Source: Pseudomonas mucidolens (lineage in GTDB: Bacteria; Pseudomonadota; Gammaproteobacteria; Pseudomonadales; Pseudomonadaceae). From it: DNA of 64,000 bases. This document shows, one piece after another, positions 26,844-37,107 of the stretch (position 1 is its first letter; each line of letters starts with the position of its first letter). Position numbers and translations under genes: made by a program. The stretch lies in NCBI RefSeq assembly GCF_900106045.1, contig NZ_LT629802.1, forward strand, positions 4,898,001 through 4,962,000, written 5' to 3'. The notes under the pieces were generated by a model. It was not told the DNA's origin, made no database searches, and was given only the letters and a program-made list of their open reading frames with translations.

Positions 26844-27794
26844 CTAGACCGCAATGGAGGGCAGGGCCAGCCCCGTCAGTGACTGCGCGCTGCTGGCCTG
26901 TTCCGCAGCCAGCCAGTCGACAAAGCGATCGATCAGTTGTCCACGCCGTTTGCGCTGGGGCAGCACCACGTAATAGCCGTAACGCGAAATCACTGTGTCG
27001 CCAATCGGACGACACAACCACTTCTGTTGCAACAGATCGTCCACCAGATGCCGCCAACCAATGGCCACGCCCTGGCCGGCAATCGCCGCCTGGATCAGCA
27101 GCGTGTAGTTGTCGAAGCGCAATGGCCCCGGCCCCGGCGCGGCGGTGATGCCCAGCGCTCGGAAGACGCCGCTCCAGTCGAACCATTGGCTGTTGTTTTC
27201 CTGGCGCAGGTGCAGCAACGGGTAGTCCTGCAAACTCTCCAGCGACAGCGGCGTGTTACGACCCTTGAGCAATTGCGGACTGCACACCGGGAATACTTCT
27301 TCGTTGAACAGCCATTGGCTGTCGCCCTGTTTGAAACGGCCATCGCCGAACAGCACCGCCACGTCGATATCGCTGCGCAAGGTTGCATGGTTGCGCTCGC
27401 TGGTCACCAGGCTCACGTCCACCTGCGGGTTGGCGTCATGAAAACGCTGCAGGCGCGGCATCAGCCAGTACGCGGCGAACGCAAAATCCGTCGCCACCTG
27501 CAGGACTTCATGCTGATCCTGCTGGGTGATGGCACTCAAGCCCTGGTTAATGTGCTGTAAACCACCCTGCACATGCTCGAACAGCACAGCCCCAGCCTCG
27601 GTCAGTTCGATGCCCCGGTAAATGCGATCAAACAGGCGAATGCCGAGCCGCTCTTCGAGGCGTTTGATCTGCTGGCTGATCGCCGGTTGAGTGGTGCCGA
27701 GTTCCATCGCCGCCGCGGTAAAGCTGCGTTGGCGGGCGGCCACTTCAAAGGCGCGCAGCAGATCCAGGGACAGCTCACCAAGGGCTTCATACAT
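26844..27794 (-). CDS. LysR regulator of choline-sulfate utilisation
   Basis: A 316-residue LysR-type regulator. The helix-turn-helix is at residues 20-50 (SFTAAAMELGTTQPAISQQIKRLEERLG). It is divergent from betC across about 110 bases, the arrangement of the known choline-sulfate regulators, and it probably activates betC in response to choline-O-sulfate or choline. A perfect seven-base palindrome overlaps its own start codon, suggesting autoregulation. Confidence 0.88.
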   Translation of the reverse strand: MYEALGELSLDLLRAFEVAARQRSFTAAAMELGTTQPAISQQIKRLEERLGIRLFDRIYRGIELTEAGAVLFEHVQGGLQHINQGLSAITQQDQHEVLQVATDFAFAAYWLMPRLQRFHDANPQVDVSLVTSERNHATLRSDIDVAVLFGDGRFKQGDSQWLFNEEVFPVCSPQLLKGRNTPLSLESLQDYPLLHLRQENNSQWFDWSGVFRALGITAAPGPGPLRFDNYTLLIQAAIAGQGVAIGWRHLVDDLLQQKWLCRPIGDTVISRYGYYVVLPQRKRRGQLIDRFVDWLAAEQASSAQSLTGLALPSIAV

Positions 27795-27807
27795 AAGCAG
27801 TGCTTAT
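27793..27807. promoter_or_regulatory. perfect palindrome over the LysR start codon
   Basis: ATAAGCA-G-TGCTTAT is a perfect 7-1-7 palindrome that includes part of the LysR start codon at 27792-27794. It is a candidate autoregulatory site of the LysR T-N11-A kind. Confidence 0.5.
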
Positions 27808-27817
27808 CCTAGACATT

Positions 27818-27852
27818 GTTTTCCATGGGCTTTACCAAGTTTTCCGTGGGCT
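27818..27852. promoter_or_regulatory. phased direct repeat in the LysR/betC promoter region
   Basis: GTTTTCCATGGGCT (27818-27831) and GTTTTCCGTGGGCT (27839-27852) are 14-base repeats with one difference and a 21-base period, i.e. two helical turns. They are well placed as regulator half-sites upstream of betC. Confidence 0.6.
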
Positions 27853-27908
27853 GCATCCTCAACCACAGCATTCTCGCATAACTATTCACTATGGAACGCC
27901 GCGAAACC

Positions 27909-29423
27909 ATGAAGCGCAAGAACATTCTTTTCATCATGGCCGATCAAATGGCCGCGCCGTTGCTTCCGTTCTACGGTTCTTCGCCTATCAAACTACCGAA
28001 CCTGAGCCGACTGGCCGCTGAAGGAGTGGTGTTCGACGCCGCGTACTGCAACAGCCCATTGTGTGCGCCATCGCGCTTCACCCTGGTCAGTGGTCAGTTG
28101 CCGAGCAAGATCGGCGCCTATGACAACGCAGCGGACTTTCCCGCCGACGTGCCTACTTACGCCCATTACCTGCGCCGTCTCGGCTACCGCACCGCGCTGT
28201 CGGGCAAGATGCATTTCTGCGGTCCGGACCAACTCCACGGTTATGAAGAGCGCCTGACCAGCGATATCTACCCGGCCGACTATGGCTGGGCGGTGAATTG
28301 GGACGAGCCCGACGTACGCCCTACCTGGTACCACAACATGGCGTCGGTGCTGCAAGCCGGTCCCTGCGTACGCACCAATCAGCTGGATTTTGACGAAGAG
28401 GTGGTGTTCAAGGCCCAGCAATACCTGTTCGACCACATCCGCGAAGACGGCGATCAGCCGTTCTGCCTGACCGTGTCGATGACTCATCCTCACGATCCGT
28501 ACACCATTCCCAAACCGTTCTGGGATCTGTACGACGACAACGACATCCCAATGCCGACGACACCGGCGCAGAGCACACTCGATCCGCACTCCCAGCGCCT
28601 GCTCAAGGTCTACGACCTGTGGGACAAGCCGCTGCCGTTGAACAAGATCCGCGATGCGCGCCGCGCGTACTTCGGCGCCTGCAGCTACATCGACAGTAAT
28701 GTCGGCAAGCTGCTGCAAACCCTCGAAGACACCGGCCTGGCCGATGGCACCCTGATCGTCTTCTCCGGCGACCACGGCGACATGCTGGGGGAGCGCGGGC
28801 TCTGGTACAAAATGCACTGGTTTGAAATGGCCGCCCGAGTGCCGCTGTTGATCAGTGCGCCGGGGCAGTTCAAGGCCGCTCGGGTGAGCGCGGCGGTGTC
28901 CACGGCGGACCTGTTGCCGACCCTGGTGGAACTGGCCGGCGGTGAACTGGACGCCAACCTGCCCCTGGACGGGCGCTCGCTGGTCCCGCACTTGCAGGGG
29001 CAGGGCGGGCATGACGAAGTGTTCGGCGAATACATGGCCGAAGGCACCATCAGCCCGCTGATGATGATCCGTCGTGGCGCTTACAAATTCATCTACAGCG
29101 AAGACGATCCTTGCCTATTGTTTGATGTGCACAACGACCCGCGTGAACAGCAAGAGCTCAGCCAGTCGCCGCAGCATCGCGCGCTGTTCGACGCGTTCCT
29201 CAGCGAAGCGCGGGCCAAATGGGACATCCCGGCGATCCACCAGCAGGTGCTCGCCAGCCAACGCCGTCGGCGCCTGGTAAGCGAAGCGCTGACCCAAGGC
29301 AAACTCAAGAGCTGGGATCACCAGCCGCTGGTGGACGCCACCCAGCAGTACATGCGCAACCATATCGACCTGGACGATCTGGAACGCAAGGCGCGTTATC
29401 CACAACCCTGCCAAAACCAATAA
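27909..29423 (+). CDS. betC: choline-sulfatase
   Basis: A 504-residue type I sulfatase that hydrolyses choline-O-sulfate to choline and sulfate. The start MKRKNILFIMADQM is chosen at 27909; an ATG at 27891 adds six residues. The sulfatase signature CAPSR contains Cys52, which is converted to formylglycine. Metal ligands are visible in FIMADQ and FSGDHGDMLGE. There is no signal peptide, so it is cytoplasmic. It is followed after 19 bases by the choline-binding protein gene, forming a two-gene operon. Confidence 0.96.
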   Translation: MKRKNILFIMADQMAAPLLPFYGSSPIKLPNLSRLAAEGVVFDAAYCNSPLCAPSRFTLVSGQLPSKIGAYDNAADFPADVPTYAHYLRRLGYRTALSGKMHFCGPDQLHGYEERLTSDIYPADYGWAVNWDEPDVRPTWYHNMASVLQAGPCVRTNQLDFDEEVVFKAQQYLFDHIREDGDQPFCLTVSMTHPHDPYTIPKPFWDLYDDNDIPMPTTPAQSTLDPHSQRLLKVYDLWDKPLPLNKIRDARRAYFGACSYIDSNVGKLLQTLEDTGLADGTLIVFSGDHGDMLGERGLWYKMHWFEMAARVPLLISAPGQFKAARVSAAVSTADLLPTLVELAGGELDANLPLDGRSLVPHLQGQGGHDEVFGEYMAEGTISPLMMIRRGAYKFIYSEDDPCLLFDVHNDPREQQELSQSPQHRALFDAFLSEARAKWDIPAIHQQVLASQRRRRLVSEALTQGKLKSWDHQPLVDATQQYMRNHIDLDDLERKARYPQPCQNQ

Positions 29424-29442
29424 ATTCAGTTAGGGGAAGGCC

Positions 29443-30378
29443 ATGCAAACGTTATCCACAACCCATTTATCCAGGCTATTGGGCGCTGGGCTGCTACTGT
29501 TGAGCGCCACCAGTGTGTATGCCGATTCCAGTTGCGAGACGGTGAAGATGGCCGATCCAGGCTGGAGCGATATTGCCGCGACCAATGCCATTACCGGTTT
29601 TCTATTGAGCGGCATGGGCTACAAGCCCGAGATCGCCACCTTGGCCGTGCCGATCATCTACGGCGGGCTCAAGGACAGCCAGATGGATGTGTTCATGGGT
29701 AACTGGATGCCGGCGCAACAAGGCTTCTACGACAAGTTCGTGGCCAATGGTGATGTGGTGCAGTTGGCAAAAAACCTCGAGGGCACCGAATTCACCCTCG
29801 CCGTGCCGGATTACGTATGGGACGCCGGCGTGCGTGATTTTGCCGACTTGAATAAATTTGCCGACAAGTTTGGCAAGAAGGTCTACGGCATCGGTTCCGG
29901 CGCGCCGGCCAATCTCTCGCTGCACGAGATCATCAAGAAAAATGACTTCGATCTTGGCCAGTGGAAGCTGGTCGAATCCAGTGAACAAGCGATGCTGGCC
30001 GAAGTGTCCCGGGCCGTGAAGCGCAAGCGTTTCGTCACTTTCCTCGGCTGGACGCCGCACCCAATGAACGTGCAGTTGAAGATGCATTACCTCAAAGGCG
30101 GCGAGAAATACTTTGGCGACACCGGCAGCGTGTATACGTTGACCCGCAAGGGATATGCACAGGCCTGCCCGAATGTCGGGAAGCTGCTGACCAACCTGAG
30201 TTTTACCCAGGAGATGGAGAACAGCATCATGGCCGAGGTGGCGGACAAGAAAGTCAGCAATGAAGAAGCGGCGAAAGCCTGGATCAAGGCCAATCCGGCA
30301 GTGTTGGATAAGTGGTTGGATGGGGTGAAGACAGTAGATGGCGAGGATGCGTTGGCGTCTGTCAAAGCCAAGCTTTGA
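29443..30378 (+). CDS. choline/betaine ABC transporter periplasmic binding protein
   Basis: A 311-residue ChoX-type substrate-binding protein. The signal peptide ends near VYA, and mature Cys residues occur at SSCETV and QACPNV. The motif DPGWSDIAATNAITGFLLSGMGY is typical of quaternary-amine binding proteins. No permease or ATPase gene is adjacent, so it must work with a transporter encoded elsewhere, as reported for Pseudomonas CbcWV with several binding proteins. It probably captures choline released from choline sulfate, or choline sulfate itself. Confidence 0.9.
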   Translation: MQTLSTTHLSRLLGAGLLLLSATSVYADSSCETVKMADPGWSDIAATNAITGFLLSGMGYKPEIATLAVPIIYGGLKDSQMDVFMGNWMPAQQGFYDKFVANGDVVQLAKNLEGTEFTLAVPDYVWDAGVRDFADLNKFADKFGKKVYGIGSGAPANLSLHEIIKKNDFDLGQWKLVESSEQAMLAEVSRAVKRKRFVTFLGWTPHPMNVQLKMHYLKGGEKYFGDTGSVYTLTRKGYAQACPNVGKLLTNLSFTQEMENSIMAEVADKKVSNEEAAKAWIKANPAVLDKWLDGVKTVDGEDALASVKAKL

Positions 30379-30813
30379 CAGCCATCCCCACCCTAACCCT
30401 GTCGAAACTTCGGACCTCCCCAATGGGGGAAAGGGGCTGAGCGAAGTGTGCTGATAATTGGCGACCTGATAGTCCGAGTAACGAGCTTGCAGGTCGCTGC
30501 AAATCATCAATGTCTCCGGATCGGCCCCCACCCCTCTGGGCATAGGTATCGACACGATGTTGCCTCACGTTTAAATCCAGAGCTGTTGTGGCGAGCGGGC
30601 TTGCCCCGCGCTGGGCTGCGAAGCAGCCCCAGTAAGCCAAATGCGCTGTATCAGATACTCCGCAACGGCTGGTTTTGAGGCTGCTCCGCAACCCAGCGCG
30701 GGGCAAGCCCGCTCGCCACCGGGAAATTCGTCAGTTTCTGACAGTTGTGCAGACCTTGCCCCAATCCCTCCAACCCTTCACCCTTGTTTCCATCGCCCAA
30801 GCCCGAGTTCGTC
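30379..30813. other. intergenic region between the choline-binding protein gene and sulP 2
   Basis: This 435-base gap contains a small CTCCCC/GGGGGA hairpin near 30414-30430 and then a compound REP at 30586-30720. I see no plausible gene. The last 90 bases should carry the sulP promoter or leader. Confidence 0.5.
30586..30720. repeat. compound REP element, second copy
   Basis: Outer arms GTGGCGAGCGGGCTTGCCCC and its complement at the right end enclose a core with GGGCTGCGAAGCAGCCC and GGCTGCTCCGCAACC. It is nearly the same as the element at 1953-2089 over its whole length, with a shared core around TGTATCA and ATACTCCG. Confidence 0.85.
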
Positions 30814-32385
30814 ATGCCACGGCCCAACCGCCATACTCTTTTTCCGTTCCTCAGTTGGCTCCCTCAACAGACCCGCGCCAGCGTCCGGCGTGATGCGATG
30901 GTCGGTCTCAGCGGCGCCGTTCTCGCACTACCGCAATCCATCGCCTACGCCCTGATCGCCGGCCTGCCACCGGAATATGGCCTGTACGCCGCGATCATCC
31001 CGGTGCTGATCGCCTGTCTCTGGGGCTCGTCCTGGCATCTGATCTGCGGCCCCACGGCGGCGATTTCGATTGTGCTCTACGCCAGCATCAGCCCGTTGGC
31101 GCTGCCCGGCTCCCAGGACTACATCACCCTGATCCTGTTGCTGACGTTTCTGGCCGGTGTCTTCCAATGGTTATTGGGCATGTTGCGCTTCGGCGCGCTG
31201 GTGAATTTTGTCTCGCACTCGGTGGTCATCGGTTTCACCCTGGGCGCCGCCGTGGTCATTGCCCTGGGCCAGTTGCCCAACCTGCTGGGGCTGGACCTGC
31301 CAAGCGAGGCAACGGCGATCAATAGCCTGCTGGCGTTGATCGGCCACAGCAGGGAGTGGGACCGACCTTCGCTGGTGCTCGGATTGGGCACCTTGCTGGT
31401 GGGCGTGGTGCTCAAATACTGGGTACCACGCTGGCCGACCTTGTTGATTGCCCTGGCCTTGGGCAGCCTAGCGGCATGGCTCTGGCCGTCGCTGTTCGGG
31501 CATGTGGCGCGGGTCAGTTCATTTGTCGGCAAACTGCCGCCGTTCAGCCCTCTGCCGCTGCTGGACCTGGACATGATCCTGCGCCTGCTGCCCAGCGCTG
31601 TGGCCGTGGGCATGCTGGGACTGGTGACCAGCCTGTCGATCGCCCGCTCGTTATCCACGCGCTCGCAACAACTGCTCGACGCCAACCAGGAAGTCCGCGC
31701 CCAGGGTTTATCCAATATCGCCGGCGGATTTTTCTCCGGCTATCTGTCGGCCGGTTCCTTCACACGCTCCGGGCTCAGCGTTGAGGCCGGTGCCCGCTCA
31801 CCATTGGCCGGGGTATTTTCTGCCTTGTGGGTCACGCTGTTTGCACTGTTCGGTGCCTCGCTGATCGCCCATATCCCGATCCCGAGCATGGCCGCCAGCA
31901 TCCTGCTGATTTGTTGGGGGCTGGTGGATTATCGGGGCATTCGGGCGGTGTTCCGGGTCAGTCGCGCAGAGTTTGTGGTGATGAGCCTGACGTGCCTGGC
32001 CACGCTGCTGTTGGAGTTGCAGGCGGCGATCTATGCCGGGGTGCTGGCGTCGCTGTTTTTCTACCTCAAGCGCACGTCGCAACCACGGGTCCAACAATGG
32101 CGCGACGGGGAGGAAGACGTATTGCGGGTCGACGGCTCGATTTTTTTTGGCGCCAGCCATTACCTGCAAGTGCGGTTGCAGAGTTTGCAGGGCCAACGCG
32201 TGGTGATCGAGGCGCAGCAAATCAACTTTATCGACTACTCCGGGGTGACCATGCTGCACCAGGAAGCCAGGCGACTGGAAGGTCTGGGACGCAGCCTCAG
32301 ATTACGTGGGGCCCGACCGCAAGTGGTGGATGAATTGAAAAAACTGGAAGGGGCCGAGCAATGCCCCATCCAGTTCGATGACTGA
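30814..32385 (+). CDS. SulP family anion transporter with STAS domain
   Basis: A 523-residue inner-membrane transporter. The start MPRPNRHTLFPFLSWLP at 30814 is preferred because the extension from 30745 is Pro/Ser-rich and not coding-like. The SulP motif LPQSIAYALIAGLPPEYGLYA is near residue 40, and about 12 helices follow. The C-terminus is a STAS domain (NFIDYSGVTMLHQEARRLEG). It resembles sulfate transporters of the PA0029 type. It is distinct from the SulP gene at 2140, which is paired with a carbonic anhydrase. It ends one base before the convergent aroE stop. Confidence 0.9.
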   Translation: MPRPNRHTLFPFLSWLPQQTRASVRRDAMVGLSGAVLALPQSIAYALIAGLPPEYGLYAAIIPVLIACLWGSSWHLICGPTAAISIVLYASISPLALPGSQDYITLILLLTFLAGVFQWLLGMLRFGALVNFVSHSVVIGFTLGAAVVIALGQLPNLLGLDLPSEATAINSLLALIGHSREWDRPSLVLGLGTLLVGVVLKYWVPRWPTLLIALALGSLAAWLWPSLFGHVARVSSFVGKLPPFSPLPLLDLDMILRLLPSAVAVGMLGLVTSLSIARSLSTRSQQLLDANQEVRAQGLSNIAGGFFSGYLSAGSFTRSGLSVEAGARSPLAGVFSALWVTLFALFGASLIAHIPIPSMAASILLICWGLVDYRGIRAVFRVSRAEFVVMSLTCLATLLLELQAAIYAGVLASLFFYLKRTSQPRVQQWRDGEEDVLRVDGSIFFGASHYLQVRLQSLQGQRVVIEAQQINFIDYSGVTMLHQEARRLEGLGRSLRLRGARPQVVDELKKLEGAEQCPIQFDD

Positions 32386-33206
32386 TTACAGCGCCAGCTG
32401 TCGACGCAACTCAGCCAGCACCGGCACGGTGTCCGGCCGCACGCCGCGCCACAGAAAGAACGCTTCCGCCGCTTGTTCCGCGAGCATGCCCAAGCCGTCC
32501 ATCGCCACGGCAGCGCCCTGGTCACTGGCCCAGCGACAGAATGCCGTCGGCTGCTTGGCATACATCATGTCGTAGCAAAAGGTCTTGCCCGGTTCGATCA
32601 AACTGCCGGCGATCGGCGGTACATCGCCAGACAAGCTGGCGGACGTAGCGTTAATGATCAGGTCCACCGACTCGTGCAACCAATCAAAACCACTGGCCGA
32701 AACCGGGCCGAGGTCGTCGAATGATTCAGCCAGCAACTCGGCCTTTTCCACCGTGCGATTGGCAATGATCAGCGACCCCGGCTTTTCCGCCAGCAACGGT
32801 TCCAGCGCCCCACGCACAGCGCCGCCGGCGCCCAACAGAAGAATGCGCTTGTCTTCAAGGCTGAACCCGGCATTGACTGTCAGGTCGCGCACCAGGCCGG
32901 CGCCGTCGGTGTTATCACCCAGCAGGCTGCCATCGGCGAGCTTGCTCAAGGTGTTTACCGCTCCGGCACGCTGGGCACGTTCGGTGAGGGTATTGGCCAA
33001 GCGATAAGCCTCTTCCTTGAACGGCACAGTGACGTTAGCGCCACGGCCCTGTTGGAAAAACTCACGGGCGCACGTGGTGAAATCCTCCAGTGGTGCGAGC
33101 AAAGTGCTGTAGTCCAACTGCTCGCCGGTCTGCTCGGCGAACAAGCGATGGATCAGCGGCGACTTGCTGTGCCCGATGGGGTTGCCAAACACCACATAAC
33201 GATCCA

Positions 33207-33207
<1 letters not shown>
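32386..33207 (-). CDS. aroE: shikimate dehydrogenase (NADP)
   Basis: A 273-residue enzyme that reduces 3-dehydroshikimate to shikimate. Motifs include [12 protein letters not shown] at the N-terminus, the catalytic Lys in [11 protein letters not shown], Asp in [11 protein letters not shown], and the Rossmann loop [12 protein letters not shown]. The NADP-specific Asn-Arg-Thr follows beta 2 (IANRTVEKA). It overlaps the hemF stop by one base (TGATG), so hemF-aroE form a coupled pair. Confidence 0.97.
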
Positions 33208-34163
<956 letters not shown>

Positions 34164-34299
34164 CTACGCGAGGCCATTGGGCATCGGCGGCAAATGGGCG
34201 CACAGGATAACACCGCCTCAAGTACTGCCGCAGTTGACGAAGATCAAGCTTAGGAGTCCGATAGGAGTCCTTCGTGAAAACGACCCAAGGAGAGTGCAG

Positions 34300-35277
34300 A
34301 TGCCCAAACGTATCCAGTTCCGAGCCCATGGCGGCCCTGAAGTCCTTGAATATGAGGACTACACGCCGGCAGAGCCGGGCCCGCAGCAGGTCCGCGTCAG
34401 CAACAAAGCGATTGGCCTGAACTTCATCGATACCTACTTCCGCAGCGGCCTGTACGCACCTCCAGCCTTACCGTCGGGCCTGGGCGCGGAAGGGGCCGGA
34501 GTCGTGGATGCGGTGGGCAGCGAAGTCACGCAATTCAAGGTCGGCGACCGCGTGGCCTATGGCAGCGGACCACTGGGTGCCTACAGCGAGCTGCATGTGC
34601 TGCCAGCCGCCAACCTGGTGCACCTGCCCGACAGCATCAGCTTTGAACAGGCCGCCGGCGCCATGCTCAAGGGCCTGACCGTGCAGTACCTGCTGCGCCA
34701 GACCTATGAACTCAAAGGCGGTGAAACCATCTTGTTTCATGCGGCAGCGGGCGGTGTCGGTTCCCTCGCGTGCCAATGGGCGAAAGCCCTGGGTGTGAAG
34801 CTGATTGGTACAGTCAGCTCGCCGGAAAAAGCCGCGCTGGCCAAATCGCTCGGGGCCTGGGAAACCATCGATTACAGCAAGGAAAATGTTGCGCAACGGG
34901 TACTGGAGTTGACCGACGGCAAGAAATGCCCGGTGGTGTACGACGGCGTGGGCAAGGACACTTGGCTGGCCTCGCTGGACAGCGTGTCGCCCCGTGGCCT
35001 GGTGGTCAGCTTCGGCAACGCCTCGGGCGCGGTGGACGGGGTTAACCTGGGCATTCTGTCGGCCAAGGGCTCGCTGTACGTGACCCGACCGACGCTGGCG
35101 ACCTACGCCAACAATCCACAGAACCTGCAGGCAATGGCGGATGATCTGTTCTCGATGATCGAAAGCGGCAAGGTGCGGATCGACATTAACCAGCGGTACT
35201 CGCTGGCGGATGCGGCGAAGGCGCAGACCGAGTTGTCGGCGCGGCGTACGACGGGTTCGACTATTTTGTTGCCGTGA
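34300..35277 (+). CDS. qor: NADPH:quinone oxidoreductase, zinc-independent MDR family
   Basis: A 325-residue medium-chain reductase. It starts MPKRIQFRAHGGPEVLEYED at 34300, preceded by AAGGAGAG. The quinone-reductase signature is in NFIDTYFRSGLY, and the NADPH-binding loop is HAAAGGVGSLACQWAKALG. Zinc ligands of the alcohol dehydrogenases are missing, as expected. The longer frame from 34177 has no coding support. Confidence 0.93.
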   Translation: MPKRIQFRAHGGPEVLEYEDYTPAEPGPQQVRVSNKAIGLNFIDTYFRSGLYAPPALPSGLGAEGAGVVDAVGSEVTQFKVGDRVAYGSGPLGAYSELHVLPAANLVHLPDSISFEQAAGAMLKGLTVQYLLRQTYELKGGETILFHAAAGGVGSLACQWAKALGVKLIGTVSSPEKAALAKSLGAWETIDYSKENVAQRVLELTDGKKCPVVYDGVGKDTWLASLDSVSPRGLVVSFGNASGAVDGVNLGILSAKGSLYVTRPTLATYANNPQNLQAMADDLFSMIESGKVRIDINQRYSLADAAKAQTELSARRTTGSTILLP

Positions 35278-35298
35278 CATCTTAGGGTTTGGAAGGAC

Positions 35299-35324
35299 GC
35301 TATCGCGAGCAAGCCCGCGATAGC
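35299..35324. repeat. perfect hairpin between qor and tsaC
   Basis: GCTATCGCG pairs exactly with CGCGATAGC over an eight-base loop AGCAAGCC. It lies between convergent genes and probably serves as a REP-type transcript end. There is no T-run. Confidence 0.65.
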
Positions 35325-35336
35325 CAGGCCTGGGTC

Positions 35337-35894
35337 TCAGGACGCGCGCCGAACCTCGCCAGTCGCCAAGTCTCGAATCAAACTCGGATTCTTGCGCCCG
35401 CCCAAACTGCCACTCAGCACCAGATCCACCTGGCCGCGGAAATACTGCTCGACGCGAATCCGCGTGCGGGCCGCCGGTCGGCCTTGAGGGTTGGCCGAGG
35501 TGGAAATCAGCGGCCCCACCAGCGCACACAAATCCCGCACCAGCGGATGATCGCTGACCCGCAACGCGACCGTGTCATGCACACCCGTGATCCACTGCGG
35601 CAGCAGGTTCTGATGGGGCACCAGCCAGGTATTGGGACCGGGCCAGGTACTGGCCATGCGGTCTATCCAGGTATCCGGAAAGTCCTCGAAGAGAAAATCG
35701 AATTGATGAATATTGTCGGCGATCAGAATCAAGCCCTTATCCACCGATCGGCCCTTGATCGCCAGTAAACGGTCTACCGCTTCCTCGTTCCAAGGGTCGC
35801 AGCCCAGGCCCCAGACGGCCTCGGTCGGATAGGCAATCACCGCGCCTGCGCGAATTTCTCGTGCGGCTTCTTGCACACGCCACCTGTTGACCAT
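35337..35894 (-). CDS. tsaC: L-threonylcarbamoyladenylate synthase
   Basis: A 185-residue TsaC/YrdC protein making threonylcarbamoyl-AMP for the t6A37 modification of ANN-decoding tRNAs. The conserved pieces are [16 protein letters not shown] at the N-terminus, [11 protein letters not shown], and [11 protein letters not shown]. It lies downstream of dprA in the same orientation, a common arrangement, with 54 bases between them. Confidence 0.95.
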   Translation of the reverse strand: MVNRWRVQEAAREIRAGAVIAYPTEAVWGLGCDPWNEEAVDRLLAIKGRSVDKGLILIADNIHQFDFLFEDFPDTWIDRMASTWPGPNTWLVPHQNLLPQWITGVHDTVALRVSDHPLVRDLCALVGPLISTSANPQGRPAARTRIRVEQYFRGQVDLVLSGSLGGRKNPSLIRDLATGEVRRAS

Positions 35895-35948
35895 TGCTCA
35901 CTCTCCGGACTAAAGCTCTGTGCAGTTTACCGATCTTCATTACAAAAC

Positions 35949-37043
35949 CTAACTGCGCGCGAGCCAACGGCCACTTTCACAGATCACACGGCCCTCCAAC
36001 TCCAACTCCGTCAGGCTCGCCAACACTTCGGACAAGCCTTGGCCGCTGGCAATCGCCAAGCCCTCGCTGGTATGCGGCGCGGCGTGCAGCAAGGCAATCA
36101 ATGGATGCGTGACCGGAATCGGTGCCGGCCGCGACAGCGCCTGCCAACCGCGCAACCCCTCAAGAATATGTTCGATGGTTTCCACCAGCACCGCCCCCTC
36201 GCGAATCAACCGGTGACAGCCCCTGGCGCCCGGATGATGGATGGACCCCGGAATCGCGTACACCTCACGCCCTTGTTCCGCCGCCAGTCGGGCAGTGATC
36301 AACGAACCGCTGGCGACACTCGCCTCAACCACCAGTACCCCGAGGGACAACCCGCTGATGATGCGGTTGCGTCGCGGGAAGTTGCCAGCCTGGGGTCCGC
36401 TGTCCAACGGAAACTCCGAAACTACCGCGCTGCCTTGTTCAATCATCGCGTCGGCGAGTCGTCGGTGACGCTGTGGATAAAAATTTTCGAGACCGGTGCC
36501 CAACACGCCGATTGTCTGACCCCCGACATCTAATGCCGCCTGATGGGCCGCACCGTCTATACCAAGGGCCAGCCCACTGGTGATGACAAAACCGGCGCTC
36601 GCCAGACTGCGGGAAAAGGCGGCGGCGGTATCCATTCCCGGCCGCGAAGCACGTCGGCTGCCGACCATCGCCAACTGCGGTTTTTCCAGTATCGCGCAAG
36701 CGCCAGCCACGAAAAGCAGGGGCGGCGCATCCTCCAGTTCCGCCAGCAATGCCGGGTAATCCGGCTGGTCCCACATCAGTAAATGCTGGGCAGGACCTTT
36801 CAGCCAGGCCAATGCGCTGCTGGCGCCATCACGGATCTGCGGACTGCGTCGAGCCTCGGCACAGGCCGCCGGCAATCCCAGCGAACGCCAGGCATTGGGT
36901 GGCGCGCTGAGGGCTTTCGAGGCACAGCCAAAGGCCTCGATGAGTTTTTTGAAACGCTTGGGGCCCAGCTCCGGCAGCCGGTGTAAACGCAGCCGGGCTT
37001 CCAGCTCCGCCGGAGAAATGCCCAGGGTGTCGATTGATGACAT
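35949..37043 (-). CDS. dprA: DNA-processing protein DprA (Smf)
   Basis: A 364-residue protein that loads RecA on single-stranded DNA during transformation. Its Rossmann-like core has AMVGSRRASRPG and SGLALGIDGAAHQAAL. The N-terminal SAM-like helix-hairpin region precedes it (LHRLPELGPKRFKKLIEAFG), and a C-terminal winged-helix domain follows. The ATG at 37043 follows AAGGATGATC; the frame from 37067 adds eight residues. It is transcribed with tsaC and after the gene at 37108. Confidence 0.95.
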   Translation of the reverse strand: MSSIDTLGISPAELEARLRLHRLPELGPKRFKKLIEAFGCASKALSAPPNAWRSLGLPAACAEARRSPQIRDGASSALAWLKGPAQHLLMWDQPDYPALLAELEDAPPLLFVAGACAILEKPQLAMVGSRRASRPGMDTAAAFSRSLASAGFVITSGLALGIDGAAHQAALDVGGQTIGVLGTGLENFYPQRHRRLADAMIEQGSAVVSEFPLDSGPQAGNFPRRNRIISGLSLGVLVVEASVASGSLITARLAAEQGREVYAIPGSIHHPGARGCHRLIREGAVLVETIEHILEGLRGWQALSRPAPIPVTHPLIALLHAAPHTSEGLAIASGQGLSEVLASLTELELEGRVICESGRWLARS

Positions 37044-37107
37044 GTGATCATCCTTGATCAAGTACAAGCTGTGGATAACTCTGTTGGTAACTTCTTTGCC
37101 AGATTGG

